Source of the DNA: Deltaproteobacteria bacterium
Lineage (GTDB): Bacteria; Myxococcota; UBA727; VGSZ01
Direction of reading: 5' to 3'
Assembly: GCA_016177705.1 (NCBI GenBank)
Contig: JACOUT010000012.1
Location: 95,116-159,115 of the forward strand
Length of the DNA: 64,000 bases
Below are positions 44,034-52,828 of the stretch, in pieces. The stretch's first letter is position 1. Each line of letters starts with the position of its first letter. Position numbers and translations under genes: made by a program. The notes beneath the pieces were generated by a model. That model was not told the origin of the DNA and ran no database searches. It saw only the letters and a list, made by a program, of their open reading frames with translations.

Positions 44034-47000
44034 TCACGGCGTCTCGATCACCGGCGGCTCCGCGCGCTTCCTGCCAAAGCGCAGGAAGAGCGCGGGCAGC
44101 ACGACCATGTTGAGCAGCGTGGAGGACAACAGCCCACCAAGGATGACCACACCCATGGGCGCCTGGATCTCGTTGCCGGCCTCCGCGCCCGCGAGCACGA
44201 GCGGGATCAGGGCGAGGCCGGCGCACAGCGCGGTCATCAGGACCGGCGCGAGCCGCTCCATCGATCCGCGCCGCACCGCTTGCTGCACGCTGAGGCCCTC
44301 GGCCAACAGGTGATCGTAGTGCGTGACCAGCAGGATGCCGTTTCTGGTCGCGATGCCGAACAGCGTGATGAAGCCGACGAGCGCCGGCGTGCTGAGGCTG
44401 CCCGACGTCAGCGCGAGCGCGATGACCCCACCGATGAGCGCGAGCGGCAGGTTCACGAGCGTCAGCAGCGCATTTCGCACGGAACCGTACGCGAGCACCA
44501 GGAGCGCAAAGACGGCGACGAGCGCGAGCAGCGAGAGCGCACCGATCGTGCGCGCTGCGTCAACGGCGCTCTCGAACTGCCCGCCGTAGACCAGGTACAT
44601 GCCTTGCGCCGGCTTCACGCCCGCCGCCACCCTCGCGCGAATCTCGTCGACGACCGCGGTCAGGTCGCGGCCAGAGACGTTCGCCTGCACGACCATCTTC
44701 CGTTGCACGCCCTCACGGACGATGGTGTTTGGTCCCGCGTCGCGACGAATGTGGGCGAGCGCGCGCAACGGCACACTCGGACCTACGGGGGTCTCGATGC
44801 GCGTGTCGCCAACCTCGTCGACGCGCGTGGTGCGGTCGACCGCGAGCTTCACGACGACATCCACGGTGCGCTGGCCTTCGATGAGCACGCCGACCGTCTC
44901 GCCCGCGAAGCGACGCTCGACCGCCTCGGCCAGCACGCCGGTGGTCATGCCATAGCGGGCGAGCGCGTCACGGTCGCCGACGACCTCGACCTCGGGGATG
45001 TTCGGCTGTTGCTCGAGGGACACGTCGACCGCGCCCGGGACCTGCTCGGCGATCTGCTTCACCTGCTCAGCCATGGTCCGGAGGTCGTCGAGATCGTCGC
45101 CGAAGATCTTGATGGCGATGGCAGCGCGCGTCCCCGACAACAGATGATCGATGCGGTGCGACAAGGGCTGCCCGATCGTGACGACGACGCCGCCGACCGA
45201 GCCCAACGCCGTGCGCATGTCGGCGAGCAGCTCGTCCTTGGTTCGCGTGCCCCGTGGCAAGTCGAGGCTGACGTCGATCTCGGCGGCGTTCACGTCCTGG
45301 GCATGCTCGTCGAGCTCCGCTCGTCCCGTCCGCCGCGACGTCGCCGTGACCTCCGGGAACGTCAGCAGCGTCTGCTCGACGCGCCGCCCGAGCCGGTCGC
45401 TCTCGGCGAGCGAGGTGCCGGGCAGCGTGATGGCGTTGATGGTGAGCGCGCCCTCGTTGAACTCGGGCAGGAACGAGCGGCCGAGGAACGGCACCACACC
45501 GAGCGTCGCGAGAGAGACGGCAAACGCCGCCATGAGCACGACGACGGGGCGGGCCAGCGCGCGGTCGAGGCTGGGGGCGTAGACGCGCTTGAGCGCGCCG
45601 ATGACGCGACCCTCGTCGTGCGCGAGCGCCCGCGCCTTCGGCAGCAACCAGGCACACAGCGCGGGCGTCAGCGTGACGGCGACGATCAGCGACGCGGCGA
45701 TGGCGACGATGAACGCTAGCCCGAGCGGCGCGAGCATCCGCCCTTCGAGCCCGGAGAGGAAGAACAGCGGCACGAAGACGATGATGATGATGGCGGTCGC
45801 GTAGACGATGGAGGTGCGGACCTCGACGGACGCGCGGTAGATGACGTCCGGCACCGGCTGTCTTGCTTCGGCAGGCAGGCGCGCGTTCTCGCGCAGGCGC
45901 CGGAACACGTTCTCGACGTCGATGACGGCGTCGTCCACGAGCGAGCCGATGGCGATGGTGAGGCCGCCGATGGTCATCGTGTTGAGGGTGATGCCGAGCG
46001 CCTTGAGCGCCAGCACGCCGACGACGAGCGCAACCGGGATCGACGCCAGCGAGATGAAGGTTGCGCGTGCGTTGGCCAGGAAGACGAGGATGATGATGGC
46101 AACGAGGACCGCGCCGTCGCGCAGCGCCGCGGCCACGTTGTCGACGGCCGACGAGATGAAGCTCGCCTGCCGAAACACGTCCCGATTGACGACGAGGCCC
46201 GGCGGCAGGCCTGCCTTCAGGTCGTCGAGCGCCGCGTCGATGTCGCGCGTGAGCGCCAGCGTGTTCGCGGACGGTTGCTTCAGGATCGCCAGCACGACGG
46301 AGGGCGTCGCGTTGGTCGACCCTTCCCCGCGCTTGGTCTTCGGCCCGTACCTCACGTCGGCGAGCTGCCGCACGGTGATCGGCTGCCCGTCACGCACGGT
46401 GACGACGGTGCCGGCGATGCCGGCGAGGTCACGCGAGCGCCCGACCGCACGCAGCAAGTACTCCTGGCTGCCGTCGGAGACGAAGCCGCCCGACGCGTTT
46501 TGGTTCGTGGTCGCGAGCGCCGTTGCGACGTCCTCGAAGTCGAGCTGGTAGGCGGCCAGCGACTCCGGTCGCAGCAACACCTGCGCCTGGCGAACCGCGC
46601 CGCCGATGGGGATGACCTGGGAGACGCCCGGCACCGACAGTAGTCGTTTGCGGAGCACGTGGTCGGCGATGGTGCGCGCGTCCATCATCTGCTGCTCGAC
46701 GAGCGCAGGCTCCGTCGCGCGATGCGCGTCGTCCCACGTCAGTCCGAGGAACATGATCTCGCCCATGATGGACGACGTCGGTGCGATCTGCGGCGGGGCG
46801 ACGTCCTTGGGCAACTGGGGCTGCGCGAGCTGCAGCTTCTCGGTCACGGTCTGGCGCGCCGCAGCTACCGGGACGCTCCAGTCGAATTCGGCCCAGACGA
46901 TCGAGATGCCGATGCCCGACGCGGAGCGTACGCGTCGCACGCCGCTCGAGCCGTTCATCGCGGTCTCGATGGGGAACGTCACGAGCGTCTCGACCTCTTC

Positions 47001-47183
47001 GGGGGCCAGGCCGTGGGCCTCGGTGACGATGACCACGGTCGGAGCCGTCAGGTCGGGGAAGACGTCGATGGGCATCGAGCGCACGGCGACGATGCCGTAG
47101 ACGACGAGCGCCGCCGACGCGAGCACGACGAGCAGCGGGTTGTCGATGGACCAGCGAATGAGGCGATTGAACAACGTCGTCAT
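44034..47183 (-). CDS. Heavy-metal efflux RND pump (CusA/CzcA family)
   Basis: 1049 residues, the normal length. Typical HME-RND features: N-terminal helix LIRWSIDNPLLVVLASAALVVYG, DVFPDLTAPTVVIVTEAHG, the TM4 proton-relay segment GSLVDDAVIDVENVFRR, and porter-domain GNVTxxP-like blocks. The pump exports metal cations from periplasm or cytoplasm through an outer-membrane channel using proton motive force. The metal (copper/silver or cobalt/zinc/cadmium) is not certain from the sequence. Last gene of the blaI-M56-cusCBA operon, 15 bp after the adaptor gene. Confidence 0.93.
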   Translation of the reverse strand: MTTLFNRLIRWSIDNPLLVVLASAALVVYGIVAVRSMPIDVFPDLTAPTVVIVTEAHGLAPEEVETLVTFPIETAMNGSSGVRRVRSASGIGISIVWAEFDWSVPVAAARQTVTEKLQLAQPQLPKDVAPPQIAPTSSIMGEIMFLGLTWDDAHRATEPALVEQQMMDARTIADHVLRKRLLSVPGVSQVIPIGGAVRQAQVLLRPESLAAYQLDFEDVATALATTNQNASGGFVSDGSQEYLLRAVGRSRDLAGIAGTVVTVRDGQPITVRQLADVRYGPKTKRGEGSTNATPSVVLAILKQPSANTLALTRDIDAALDDLKAGLPPGLVVNRDVFRQASFISSAVDNVAAALRDGAVLVAIIILVFLANARATFISLASIPVALVVGVLALKALGITLNTMTIGGLTIAIGSLVDDAVIDVENVFRRLRENARLPAEARQPVPDVIYRASVEVRTSIVYATAIIIIVFVPLFFLSGLEGRMLAPLGLAFIVAIAASLIVAVTLTPALCAWLLPKARALAHDEGRVIGALKRVYAPSLDRALARPVVVLMAAFAVSLATLGVVPFLGRSFLPEFNEGALTINAITLPGTSLAESDRLGRRVEQTLLTFPEVTATSRRTGRAELDEHAQDVNAAEIDVSLDLPRGTRTKDELLADMRTALGSVGGVVVTIGQPLSHRIDHLLSGTRAAIAIKIFGDDLDDLRTMAEQVKQIAEQVPGAVDVSLEQQPNIPEVEVVGDRDALARYGMTTGVLAEAVERRFAGETVGVLIEGQRTVDVVVKLAVDRTTRVDEVGDTRIETPVGPSVPLRALAHIRRDAGPNTIVREGVQRKMVVQANVSGRDLTAVVDEIRARVAAGVKPAQGMYLVYGGQFESAVDAARTIGALSLLALVAVFALLVLAYGSVRNALLTLVNLPLALIGGVIALALTSGSLSTPALVGFITLFGIATRNGILLVTHYDHLLAEGLSVQQAVRRGSMERLAPVLMTALCAGLALIPLVLAGAEAGNEIQAPMGVVILGGLLSSTLLNMVVLPALFLRFGRKRAEPPVIETP

Positions 47184-47198
47184 GGTGACGCGCCTCCC

Positions 47199-48815
47199 TC
47201 AGTGTTGATGGCCGTGGGCGGGGATGCCGCCCGAGTTGGCGAGCTTGATCTCGTAGGGGCCGCGCGTGACCACGCGCTCGCCCTCGGTGACCCCGTCGAG
47301 CACCTGCGCGTAGCCGTCGGACCGGATGCCGAGCGTGACGCGTCGCTTGAAGAAGTGCTCGCCGTCCGCCATCGCGTAGACCACGAGCTTGCCGTCGTCG
47401 TCGACGATGGCCTGCTCGGGTACCGCCGCACCTTGCACGCTCTCGCCGGTGAGGATGGAGACCTTCGCGAACATGCCCGGCTTCAACAGGCCGTCAGGGT
47501 TCTTCAACTCGAAGACGACGGGGACGGTGCGCGTGTCGGCATCGACGACCGCGCCGATGGCGACGAGCTTGCCGTCCGGCGGCCCGACGAAGAACTCGCG
47601 CGAGAAGCCCCGCACGGAGAAGGCTGCGCCCGGGATCTCGTTGCCGGCGCGGGCGACGTCGACATCGGGCAGGTGAGCGCGCAGCCACAGGCGCTCCGCG
47701 TTGACGATGGTCACGAGGCGCGTGCCGCCTTCCACGACCTGGCCGGGCGTCAGCTGCGCGAACGCGACCACGCCGTCGAGCGGTGCCCGCAAGTCGAAGG
47801 AGCTGCCGCCGCGCCCGCTGCCGCCCTGGCTCGCGTCGAAGCTGGCAAGCCGCTGCTCGGCGGCCTTCACGCGCGCCGCGGCGACGTCCGCCTCGACGGC
47901 CGCGGCGTCGGCCTGCTTCTGGGACACGGCTTGCGCGGCGAGCAGCTCCTTCGTACGCGCCGCGTCGCGCGCAGCCAACCCGAGCTCGGCCTGCGCGCGC
48001 ACGAGCTCGAGCTCGACGGACGCGCGATCCGACGCCGCCGCGGCCCCGGTCGGCACGAGCGACAGCAACAGCTCACCGCGCTTCACGCGCTGGCCGACAT
48101 GCGGCACGACCTGGCCGGTGACGACGCGGCCCGCGACCGGCGCCGCGAGCTCCGCCGCCTGCCCCGCGACGGGCTCGATCTCGCCCGTGGTCGCGATGCC
48201 GCCTTGCAGCACGCGCTTCTCGACGAGCGCGGTCGCGTAGACGGTCTTCCACTGCGCCTCTTTGAAGTACGCGGCCGGCTGTTCGCCGCCCTCTGCCTCC
48301 TCGGGCCCCGCCTTGGTCGCGTCGGCGAGCGTCGCATGGACCACGACGTCGCCGACGTGAATGACGCCGGAGGCCTGCTCGCCCTCGAGCTGCAGCGTCA
48401 ACGTCGCCGCGCCCGCCCGCGTCGGCCGCACGACCGGCTTGAACACGCCGAGGCGCTGCGGCGCCTCGGCGACGAAGCGCTCCTGCTCGGCGCTCCCCGC
48501 CATCGCGAGCGTCGCGATCAGCCGGCCCTTGCCGACGCCGTGGAACGCTTCGGGGTCGCGCGTGTCGGTGAGGTGGGCGACGAGCGGCGAGTCCTGCCCG
48601 ACGATGAAGGACGGGTACTCCATGAAGAGCTCGAGGCCACCCTGGTAGAGGGTGATGTCGAGCGTCGGGGGACCCTCCTCGCCGTCGCTCGCGGCGTGGC
48701 CGTGGCTGTGGTCGCCGTCGTGCTCGTCGTCGTGTTGGTGGTCGCCGTGGCAGCCGACGGTCGCCAGGCTGATGAAGACGGCGACCGTCACTGCGGAGGG
48801 GAGATGGCGCATCAT
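47199..48815 (-). CDS. RND efflux periplasmic adaptor (CusB/CzcB family) with His-rich N-terminus
   Basis: 538 residues. A lipoprotein-like signal ends at Cys22 and is followed at once by a metal-binding His/Asp stretch (HGDHQHDDEHDGDHSHGH). Next comes a ~130-residue domain, then the membrane-fusion core with barrel-sandwich halves (ATTGEIEPVAGQAAELAAPV and FDLRAPLDGVVAFAQLTPG), a coiled-coil hairpin, and a C-terminal membrane-proximal domain. The extra N-terminal domain is like that in CzcB-type adaptors. It links the pump to the outer-membrane channel and may hand over metal. The start codon overlaps the cusC stop (48812-48815). Confidence 0.9.
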   Translation of the reverse strand: MMRHLPSAVTVAVFISLATVGCHGDHQHDDEHDGDHSHGHAASDGEEGPPTLDITLYQGGLELFMEYPSFIVGQDSPLVAHLTDTRDPEAFHGVGKGRLIATLAMAGSAEQERFVAEAPQRLGVFKPVVRPTRAGAATLTLQLEGEQASGVIHVGDVVVHATLADATKAGPEEAEGGEQPAAYFKEAQWKTVYATALVEKRVLQGGIATTGEIEPVAGQAAELAAPVAGRVVTGQVVPHVGQRVKRGELLLSLVPTGAAAASDRASVELELVRAQAELGLAARDAARTKELLAAQAVSQKQADAAAVEADVAAARVKAAEQRLASFDASQGGSGRGGSSFDLRAPLDGVVAFAQLTPGQVVEGGTRLVTIVNAERLWLRAHLPDVDVARAGNEIPGAAFSVRGFSREFFVGPPDGKLVAIGAVVDADTRTVPVVFELKNPDGLLKPGMFAKVSILTGESVQGAAVPEQAIVDDDGKLVVYAMADGEHFFKRRVTLGIRSDGYAQVLDGVTEGERVVTRGPYEIKLANSGGIPAHGHQH

Positions 48816-50077
48816 CGGCTAGGGTCCTTCGGCGCGTCCCACGCGCCGCTCGTGAACAGGAGCTCGGCGTCCGCGACGGCGGAGGCGGCTTCGAGATCGA
48901 TGAGCGCCAGGCGTGCCTCGCGCTGCGTGCGCGCCGCGTCGACGAGCGCCAGCACGGTCCCGGCGTCGCCGCCAACCTCGACGGACTTCGAGGCGGACGA
49001 AAACAGCGCGTCGGCGCGCGGCACGACGTCTCGCGCAAACGAGACGGAGCGCTCGCGGCGGTCCGTGGCGGTGCGGCGCGCGACGTCGAACGCTGCCTGG
49101 TAGCTCGTGACGAGCTGCGCTCGCTCGGCGTCCACGCGCGCCTTCTCGGTGCGCGCGCCCGCCGCGGCGCCTTGCCCCCGGTCGAACAGCGGCAGCTCGA
49201 CACGCAGCGAGACCGCGTAGCCGACGGCGAAGTCCGGTGCCCCCGCGTTCAGCAGGGATGGCCCGCCGACGACAACGACGTCGGGGATGAGGCGCAGCGA
49301 TGCGGCGCTCTGCTCGTGCTCGGCCGCGCGCGCTCGCGCCGTGAGCGCGTCGAGCTCGGCGCGCCCCGTGTCCGTGCGCGCAGGCGCCGGGGCGATCGAC
49401 GGTTCCCCCGTGATGAACGCGGGGAGCGGCGCGCCCGCGAGCGCCTCCGCGCGCCGATGCGCGGCGAACGCGTCGCTGGCTGCGGCTCGGAGGTCGTCGT
49501 CGAGCCGCGCCAGCTCGACCTCCAGGCGGAGCCGGTCGCCGCCCGCGCTCTCCCCAGCTTCCGCGCGCTTGCGCGCGCCTTCGACGATCGGCGCGAGCCG
49601 ATCACGAGCATCGGCCAGCGTGCGAGTGCGTCGCTGCTGCCGAACGACGTCGAGGTACGTCACGGTCGCGTCCAGGCGAAGTCGCGCGAGCCCGCCGCGT
49701 CGCTCGTGCGCCGCCGCGTCGCCACGCGCCGCCGCGGCGTCGTGCACCGCAGCGAGGCGTCCGGGAAAGACCAGCGGTAGCTCGAACAGCGCCGCATCTT
49801 GCGAGCCTGTCGTCTGCTCGGCGACGGGGCCGCTCTGGCGTTCGACGCTCAGCGCAGGGTTCGGCCACGCGCCCGCGCCTTCGACGAGCGACGCGCCCTC
49901 GGCCGCCCGCGCATCGAGCACACGCGCGCTCGGTCCGGCGAGGACGCGCTCGACGTAGGCGTCCAGCGTCACCCCTGCCTCGTTCGCCCGCGCGGGGGTC
50001 GCGGCGACCGTGGCACTACTAGTGGCAATAGTAGCCACGAGGACGAGCGGACCGGAGACGGAGCACGTCGACGTCAC
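48812..50077 (-). CDS. TolC-like outer-membrane efflux channel (CusC/CzcC family)
   Basis: 421 residues. GTG 50077 is preferred (GAGG five bases upstream); another GTG two codons earlier is possible. After a signal peptide (LVLVATIATSSATVAATPARA) there are the two homologous OEP repeats rich in long helices (LDARAAEGASLVEGAGAWPNP, LSVERQSG; later AEHEQSAASLRLIPDVVVVGG). The protein forms a trimeric channel across the outer membrane for the CusA pump. The gene begins 8 bp after the M56 gene. A CTACTA-N7-TAGTAG inverted repeat lies inside its signal-peptide coding region. Confidence 0.88.
   Translation of the reverse strand: MTSTCSVSGPLVLVATIATSSATVAATPARANEAGVTLDAYVERVLAGPSARVLDARAAEGASLVEGAGAWPNPALSVERQSGPVAEQTTGSQDAALFELPLVFPGRLAAVHDAAAARGDAAAHERRGGLARLRLDATVTYLDVVRQQRRTRTLADARDRLAPIVEGARKRAEAGESAGGDRLRLEVELARLDDDLRAAASDAFAAHRRAEALAGAPLPAFITGEPSIAPAPARTDTGRAELDALTARARAAEHEQSAASLRLIPDVVVVGGPSLLNAGAPDFAVGYAVSLRVELPLFDRGQGAAAGARTEKARVDAERAQLVTSYQAAFDVARRTATDRRERSVSFARDVVPRADALFSSASKSVEVGGDAGTVLALVDAARTQREARLALIDLEAASAVADAELLFTSGAWDAPKDPSR
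50016..50034. promoter_or_regulatory. Possible second repressor site inside the channel gene
   Basis: CTACTA (50016-50021) and TAGTAG (50029-50034) form an inverted repeat spaced by 7 bp, resembling the CT(G/A)CTACC half-sites upstream of the repressor gene. It lies within the coding sequence, so chance is a real alternative. Confidence 0.3.
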
Positions 50078-50084
50078 GACCACC

Positions 50085-51056
50085 TCAAGTGAAGAAGAAC
50101 AACGCCGTCTCGACGGCGTGATGGACGCTCTCGGACCACGACAGCATCGCGAGCGCCGCGCACACCCCCGCGACAGCGACGACGTGGAGCTGGGGCGTGT
50201 GCCTTCGCGGCCTGAGATGCAGCAAGCGGTTGACGCGCGCTTCGATCGAGCCGCCGTCGGCCGCGAGCGCAATGCCGTCGAGCGGCGAGCGCGAGCGACG
50301 CTGTGCCACCTCGACGAGCGCCGCAGCGACCGCGAGCGGCCCAACGGCGACGGCGGCCTCCTCGTCAGCGGCCTCGTCGGCCGCGCTGAGAAACGCGCGG
50401 CGCGCCCACGCCGAGAAGACCGGCGGCGACACGAACGACAGCATCGAGAGGAGCCACAGCGCGAGACCGTCGCGCCGACGCACGTGAGCGGCTTCGTGCG
50501 CCAGCACTGCGACGCGCGCCGACGGGCTCAGCGCCTCGAGGAGCGCGGCGCTGACCACGACGATGGGGTGGAGCGCGCCGACCGCATGCAGCAGGCGCGG
50601 CGCGCCACCCAGGGCGACCACCGTGATGCCGTCGACCGTTGACCGCTCCCCGACAGCGCGCGCGCCCCGCACGAAGCGGGCGCCGCGCGCCGCTCGCGCG
50701 ATCCAGACCACGAGCACGGTGGCGCTGAACGCGAGCGCGAGCGCACCGACGACGAGGATGCGTGAGTGCAGCGCGCCCGAGTGCACCGGGCAGAGGTGAG
50801 CGTGATGGAGGTGATGCAGGCAATGATCGTCTGCGCCGAGCGCAGCGAGCACCGAAGGCAGCGCCGCAGCGACCGTCCCGACGAGCGCCGTAACTCCCGG
50901 CAGGACGGCGCACGTGAACGCGAGATCCGCGCGCCGCGCAGCCGACGCGCGTTTCGACGCGAGCGCGAGCGCGCCCGCGCTGATCACCGCGACGCACACG
51001 CTCAGGCCGGCGGCGACGGCGGCGGCACCGAGGATGAACGCGAGCGCCGAGGTCAC
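50085..51056 (-). CDS. M56 (BlaR1-like) membrane metalloprotease with His/Cys-rich loop, no penicillin-binding domain
   Basis: 323 residues from a GTG overlapping the BlaI stop (51053-51056). Transmembrane helices at ~6-30 and ~48-70 are followed by an unusual loop at 76-97 with seven His and two Cys (DDHCLHHLHHAHLCPVHSG). A further helix precedes the zinc-protease site HEAAH (187-191) and the downstream DEEA motif, as in BlaR1/MecR1. BlaR1 adds a C-terminal beta-lactam sensor; this protein ends soon after the protease region. The best inference is a metal-sensing anti-repressor that inactivates the BlaI-type repressor when the His/Cys loop binds periplasmic metal. Confidence 0.82.
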   Translation of the reverse strand: MTSALAFILGAAAVAAGLSVCVAVISAGALALASKRASAARRADLAFTCAVLPGVTALVGTVAAALPSVLAALGADDHCLHHLHHAHLCPVHSGALHSRILVVGALALAFSATVLVVWIARAARGARFVRGARAVGERSTVDGITVVALGGAPRLLHAVGALHPIVVVSAALLEALSPSARVAVLAHEAAHVRRRDGLALWLLSMLSFVSPPVFSAWARRAFLSAADEAADEEAAVAVGPLAVAAALVEVAQRRSRSPLDGIALAADGGSIEARVNRLLHLRPRRHTPQLHVVAVAGVCAALAMLSWSESVHHAVETALFFFT

Positions 51057-51436
51057 TTTCGTGTCCTCTCCGCGATGAGCTTCGATAGACGATCGAGCAG
51101 CGCTTGATCGGCGACGGCATCGACAAACGCCGCGAGACCAAGCTCGCCGTGCTCGTCGACGATGTGCTCGGCGAGCGCGTGCGCCACCGCCTGCTCGTAG
51201 CCTTCGCGCGTGAGCCGCGCCTGGTAGAGCCACGCGAGACCTGACTTCTTGCGCGTGAGCAGGTGCTTCTTGTGCAGTCGGTCCATCGTCGTCATGACGG
51301 TGGTGTAGGCACGCGCTTGTTCGCCCTTGAGGCGATGGTGGATGTCTCGCGCCGTGACGGGTGCGCCCGCGGACCAGACCTGCTCCATCACGGTCATCTC
51401 GAGAGTTCCGAGATCGGGGGCGCGCGCGTCGGCCAT
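51053..51436 (-). CDS. BlaI/MecI/CopY-family transcriptional repressor
   Basis: 127 residues, family size. The winged-helix N-terminus (LGTLEMTVMEQVWSAGAPVTARDIHHRL, YTTVMTTMDRLHKKHLL) matches BlaI/CopY, followed by a helical dimerisation domain containing the region where BlaI is cleaved. First gene of the operon that continues with the M56 protease and the CusCBA efflux pump. A perfect palindrome with a third half-site lies 8 bp upstream of its ATG, consistent with autorepression. Confidence 0.92.
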   Translation of the reverse strand: MADARAPDLGTLEMTVMEQVWSAGAPVTARDIHHRLKGEQARAYTTVMTTMDRLHKKHLLTRKKSGLAWLYQARLTREGYEQAVAHALAEHIVDEHGELGLAAFVDAVADQALLDRLSKLIAERTRK

Positions 51437-51443
51437 GATCACC

Positions 51444-51474
51444 GGTAGCAGACTGCTACCATGGCCGGTAGTAG
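51444..51474. promoter_or_regulatory. Candidate BlaI-type operator array
   Basis: Three half-sites on the plus strand: GGTAGCAG (51444-51451), CTGCTACC (51453-51460; with the first a perfect 17-bp palindrome around one central A) and GGTAGTAG (51467-51474). It lies just upstream of the repressor ATG (51436) and about 85 bp before the divergent nuclease gene. The GTAG/CTAC core resembles the TACTAC-type operators of BlaI proteins. Confidence 0.6.
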
Positions 51475-51559
51475 CTCGAGGATGAGCGCCTCGCGTCGAG
51501 AGAGCACGCACCGGAGCGCGGGCGACGACCGCGCGCGCTCGCACCAGGGGGAACAGCAC

Positions 51560-52828
51560 ATGGCCTTCCGCTTCCTGCACGCCGCTGACCTCCACCTCGA
51601 CAGCCCGTTGCGGGGGCTGGCCCGGCACGATGAAGCTCCCGTCGACGCTCTGCGAGGCGCCACCCGCGCGGCCTTCAACAACCTGGTGGAGCTCGCCATC
51701 GAGGAGAAGGTGGCCTTCGTGCTGCTCGCCGGCGACCTCTACGACGGCACCTGGCAGGACGTCAGCACGGCGATCTTCTTGGCCAAGAAGCTCGGCGAGC
51801 TCGACCGGGCCGGCGTCCGGGTGCTGGGCGTGCTCGGCAACCACGACGCCGAGAGCAAGCTGACCAAGGCGCTGGAGAAGCCGAAGAACCTGACCCTGTT
51901 CCCGGCGAACAAGCCCCACACCGAGATCCTGAAGGATCTCGACGTCGCCATCCACGGCCAGAGCTTTGGCCAGCAGCGCGTCGACGAGAACCTGGCCGCC
52001 GGCTTCCCCGTGGCGAAGGCAGGGATGTTCAATATCGGCCTGCTGCACACGAGCCTCGACGGCCGCGAGGGCCACGCGGCCTATGCGCCGTGCAAGCTCG
52101 ACGACCTGCGAGCAAGGGATTACCAGTACTGGGCGCTCGGCCACGTGCATGCGCGCGAGGAGGTTTCGCAGGATCCCTGGGTGGTCTTCCCCGGCTGCCT
52201 GCAGGGTCGACATGCCCGCGAGACTGGCCCCAAGGGTTGCTGCCTGGTCACCGTCGAGGACCGGCAGGTGGAGAGCGTCGAGCACCGGGTGCTGGATGTG
52301 GTCCGCTGGGCAGGCTGCGAGGTCGACCTCGGCAAGGCCAACGGCATGCGCGACGTGCTGGATAGCGCGCGCAGCGCCCTGCGCGGGATCCTCGACGACG
52401 TCGGCGACCGCATCGTCGCCACCCGCGTGCACTTGGTGGGTGCCAGCCCCGTCCACGCGGAGCTGCAGGGCAAGACGCAGTGGTTGCGGCAGAAGCTCCT
52501 CGAGCTGGCCGCCGAGCTGCACGGAGAGGACCTGTGGATCGAGAAGGTCGTGATCGGCACCACCAGCAAGCTCGACCGGGGCGCCGCGCTCGCGGGAGAC
52601 GGCGCCCTGGCGGGGCTGGCCAAGAGCGTCCTCAAGGTGAGGGAGGAGCCGAGCGCCGTGCGAGGTCTCGACGACGCCCTGGCCGCCTTCAAGGAGAAGC
52701 TCCCAGCGGAGGTGTTGCTCGCGGAGGACGGGCTGCGACTCGATGACCCGGAGGTCGTGGCCAGACTCATCCAAGAAGCCAAGGAGCTGCTCCTCGGCAA
52801 GCTCGTGGAGGCGGGGGGCGAGTCATGA
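51560..52828 (+). CDS. DNA repair exonuclease, SbcD/YhaO-like metallophosphoesterase
   Basis: 422 residues; ATG 51560 with GGGGG upstream is chosen because it starts directly at the conserved FRFLHAADLHLDSPL. Metal-binding motifs of the Mre11/SbcD family are present: AADLHLD, LLAGDLYDG, GNHDAES and LGHVHAREE. These enzymes are Mn-dependent nucleases working on DNA ends and hairpins with an SMC-like ATPase partner, which is encoded next with a 4-bp overlap. The start lies about 100 bp from the divergent metal operon. Confidence 0.9.
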   Translation: MAFRFLHAADLHLDSPLRGLARHDEAPVDALRGATRAAFNNLVELAIEEKVAFVLLAGDLYDGTWQDVSTAIFLAKKLGELDRAGVRVLGVLGNHDAESKLTKALEKPKNLTLFPANKPHTEILKDLDVAIHGQSFGQQRVDENLAAGFPVAKAGMFNIGLLHTSLDGREGHAAYAPCKLDDLRARDYQYWALGHVHAREEVSQDPWVVFPGCLQGRHARETGPKGCCLVTVEDRQVESVEHRVLDVVRWAGCEVDLGKANGMRDVLDSARSALRGILDDVGDRIVATRVHLVGASPVHAELQGKTQWLRQKLLELAAELHGEDLWIEKVVIGTTSKLDRGAALAGDGALAGLAKSVLKVREEPSAVRGLDDALAAFKEKLPAEVLLAEDGLRLDDPEVVARLIQEAKELLLGKLVEAGGES

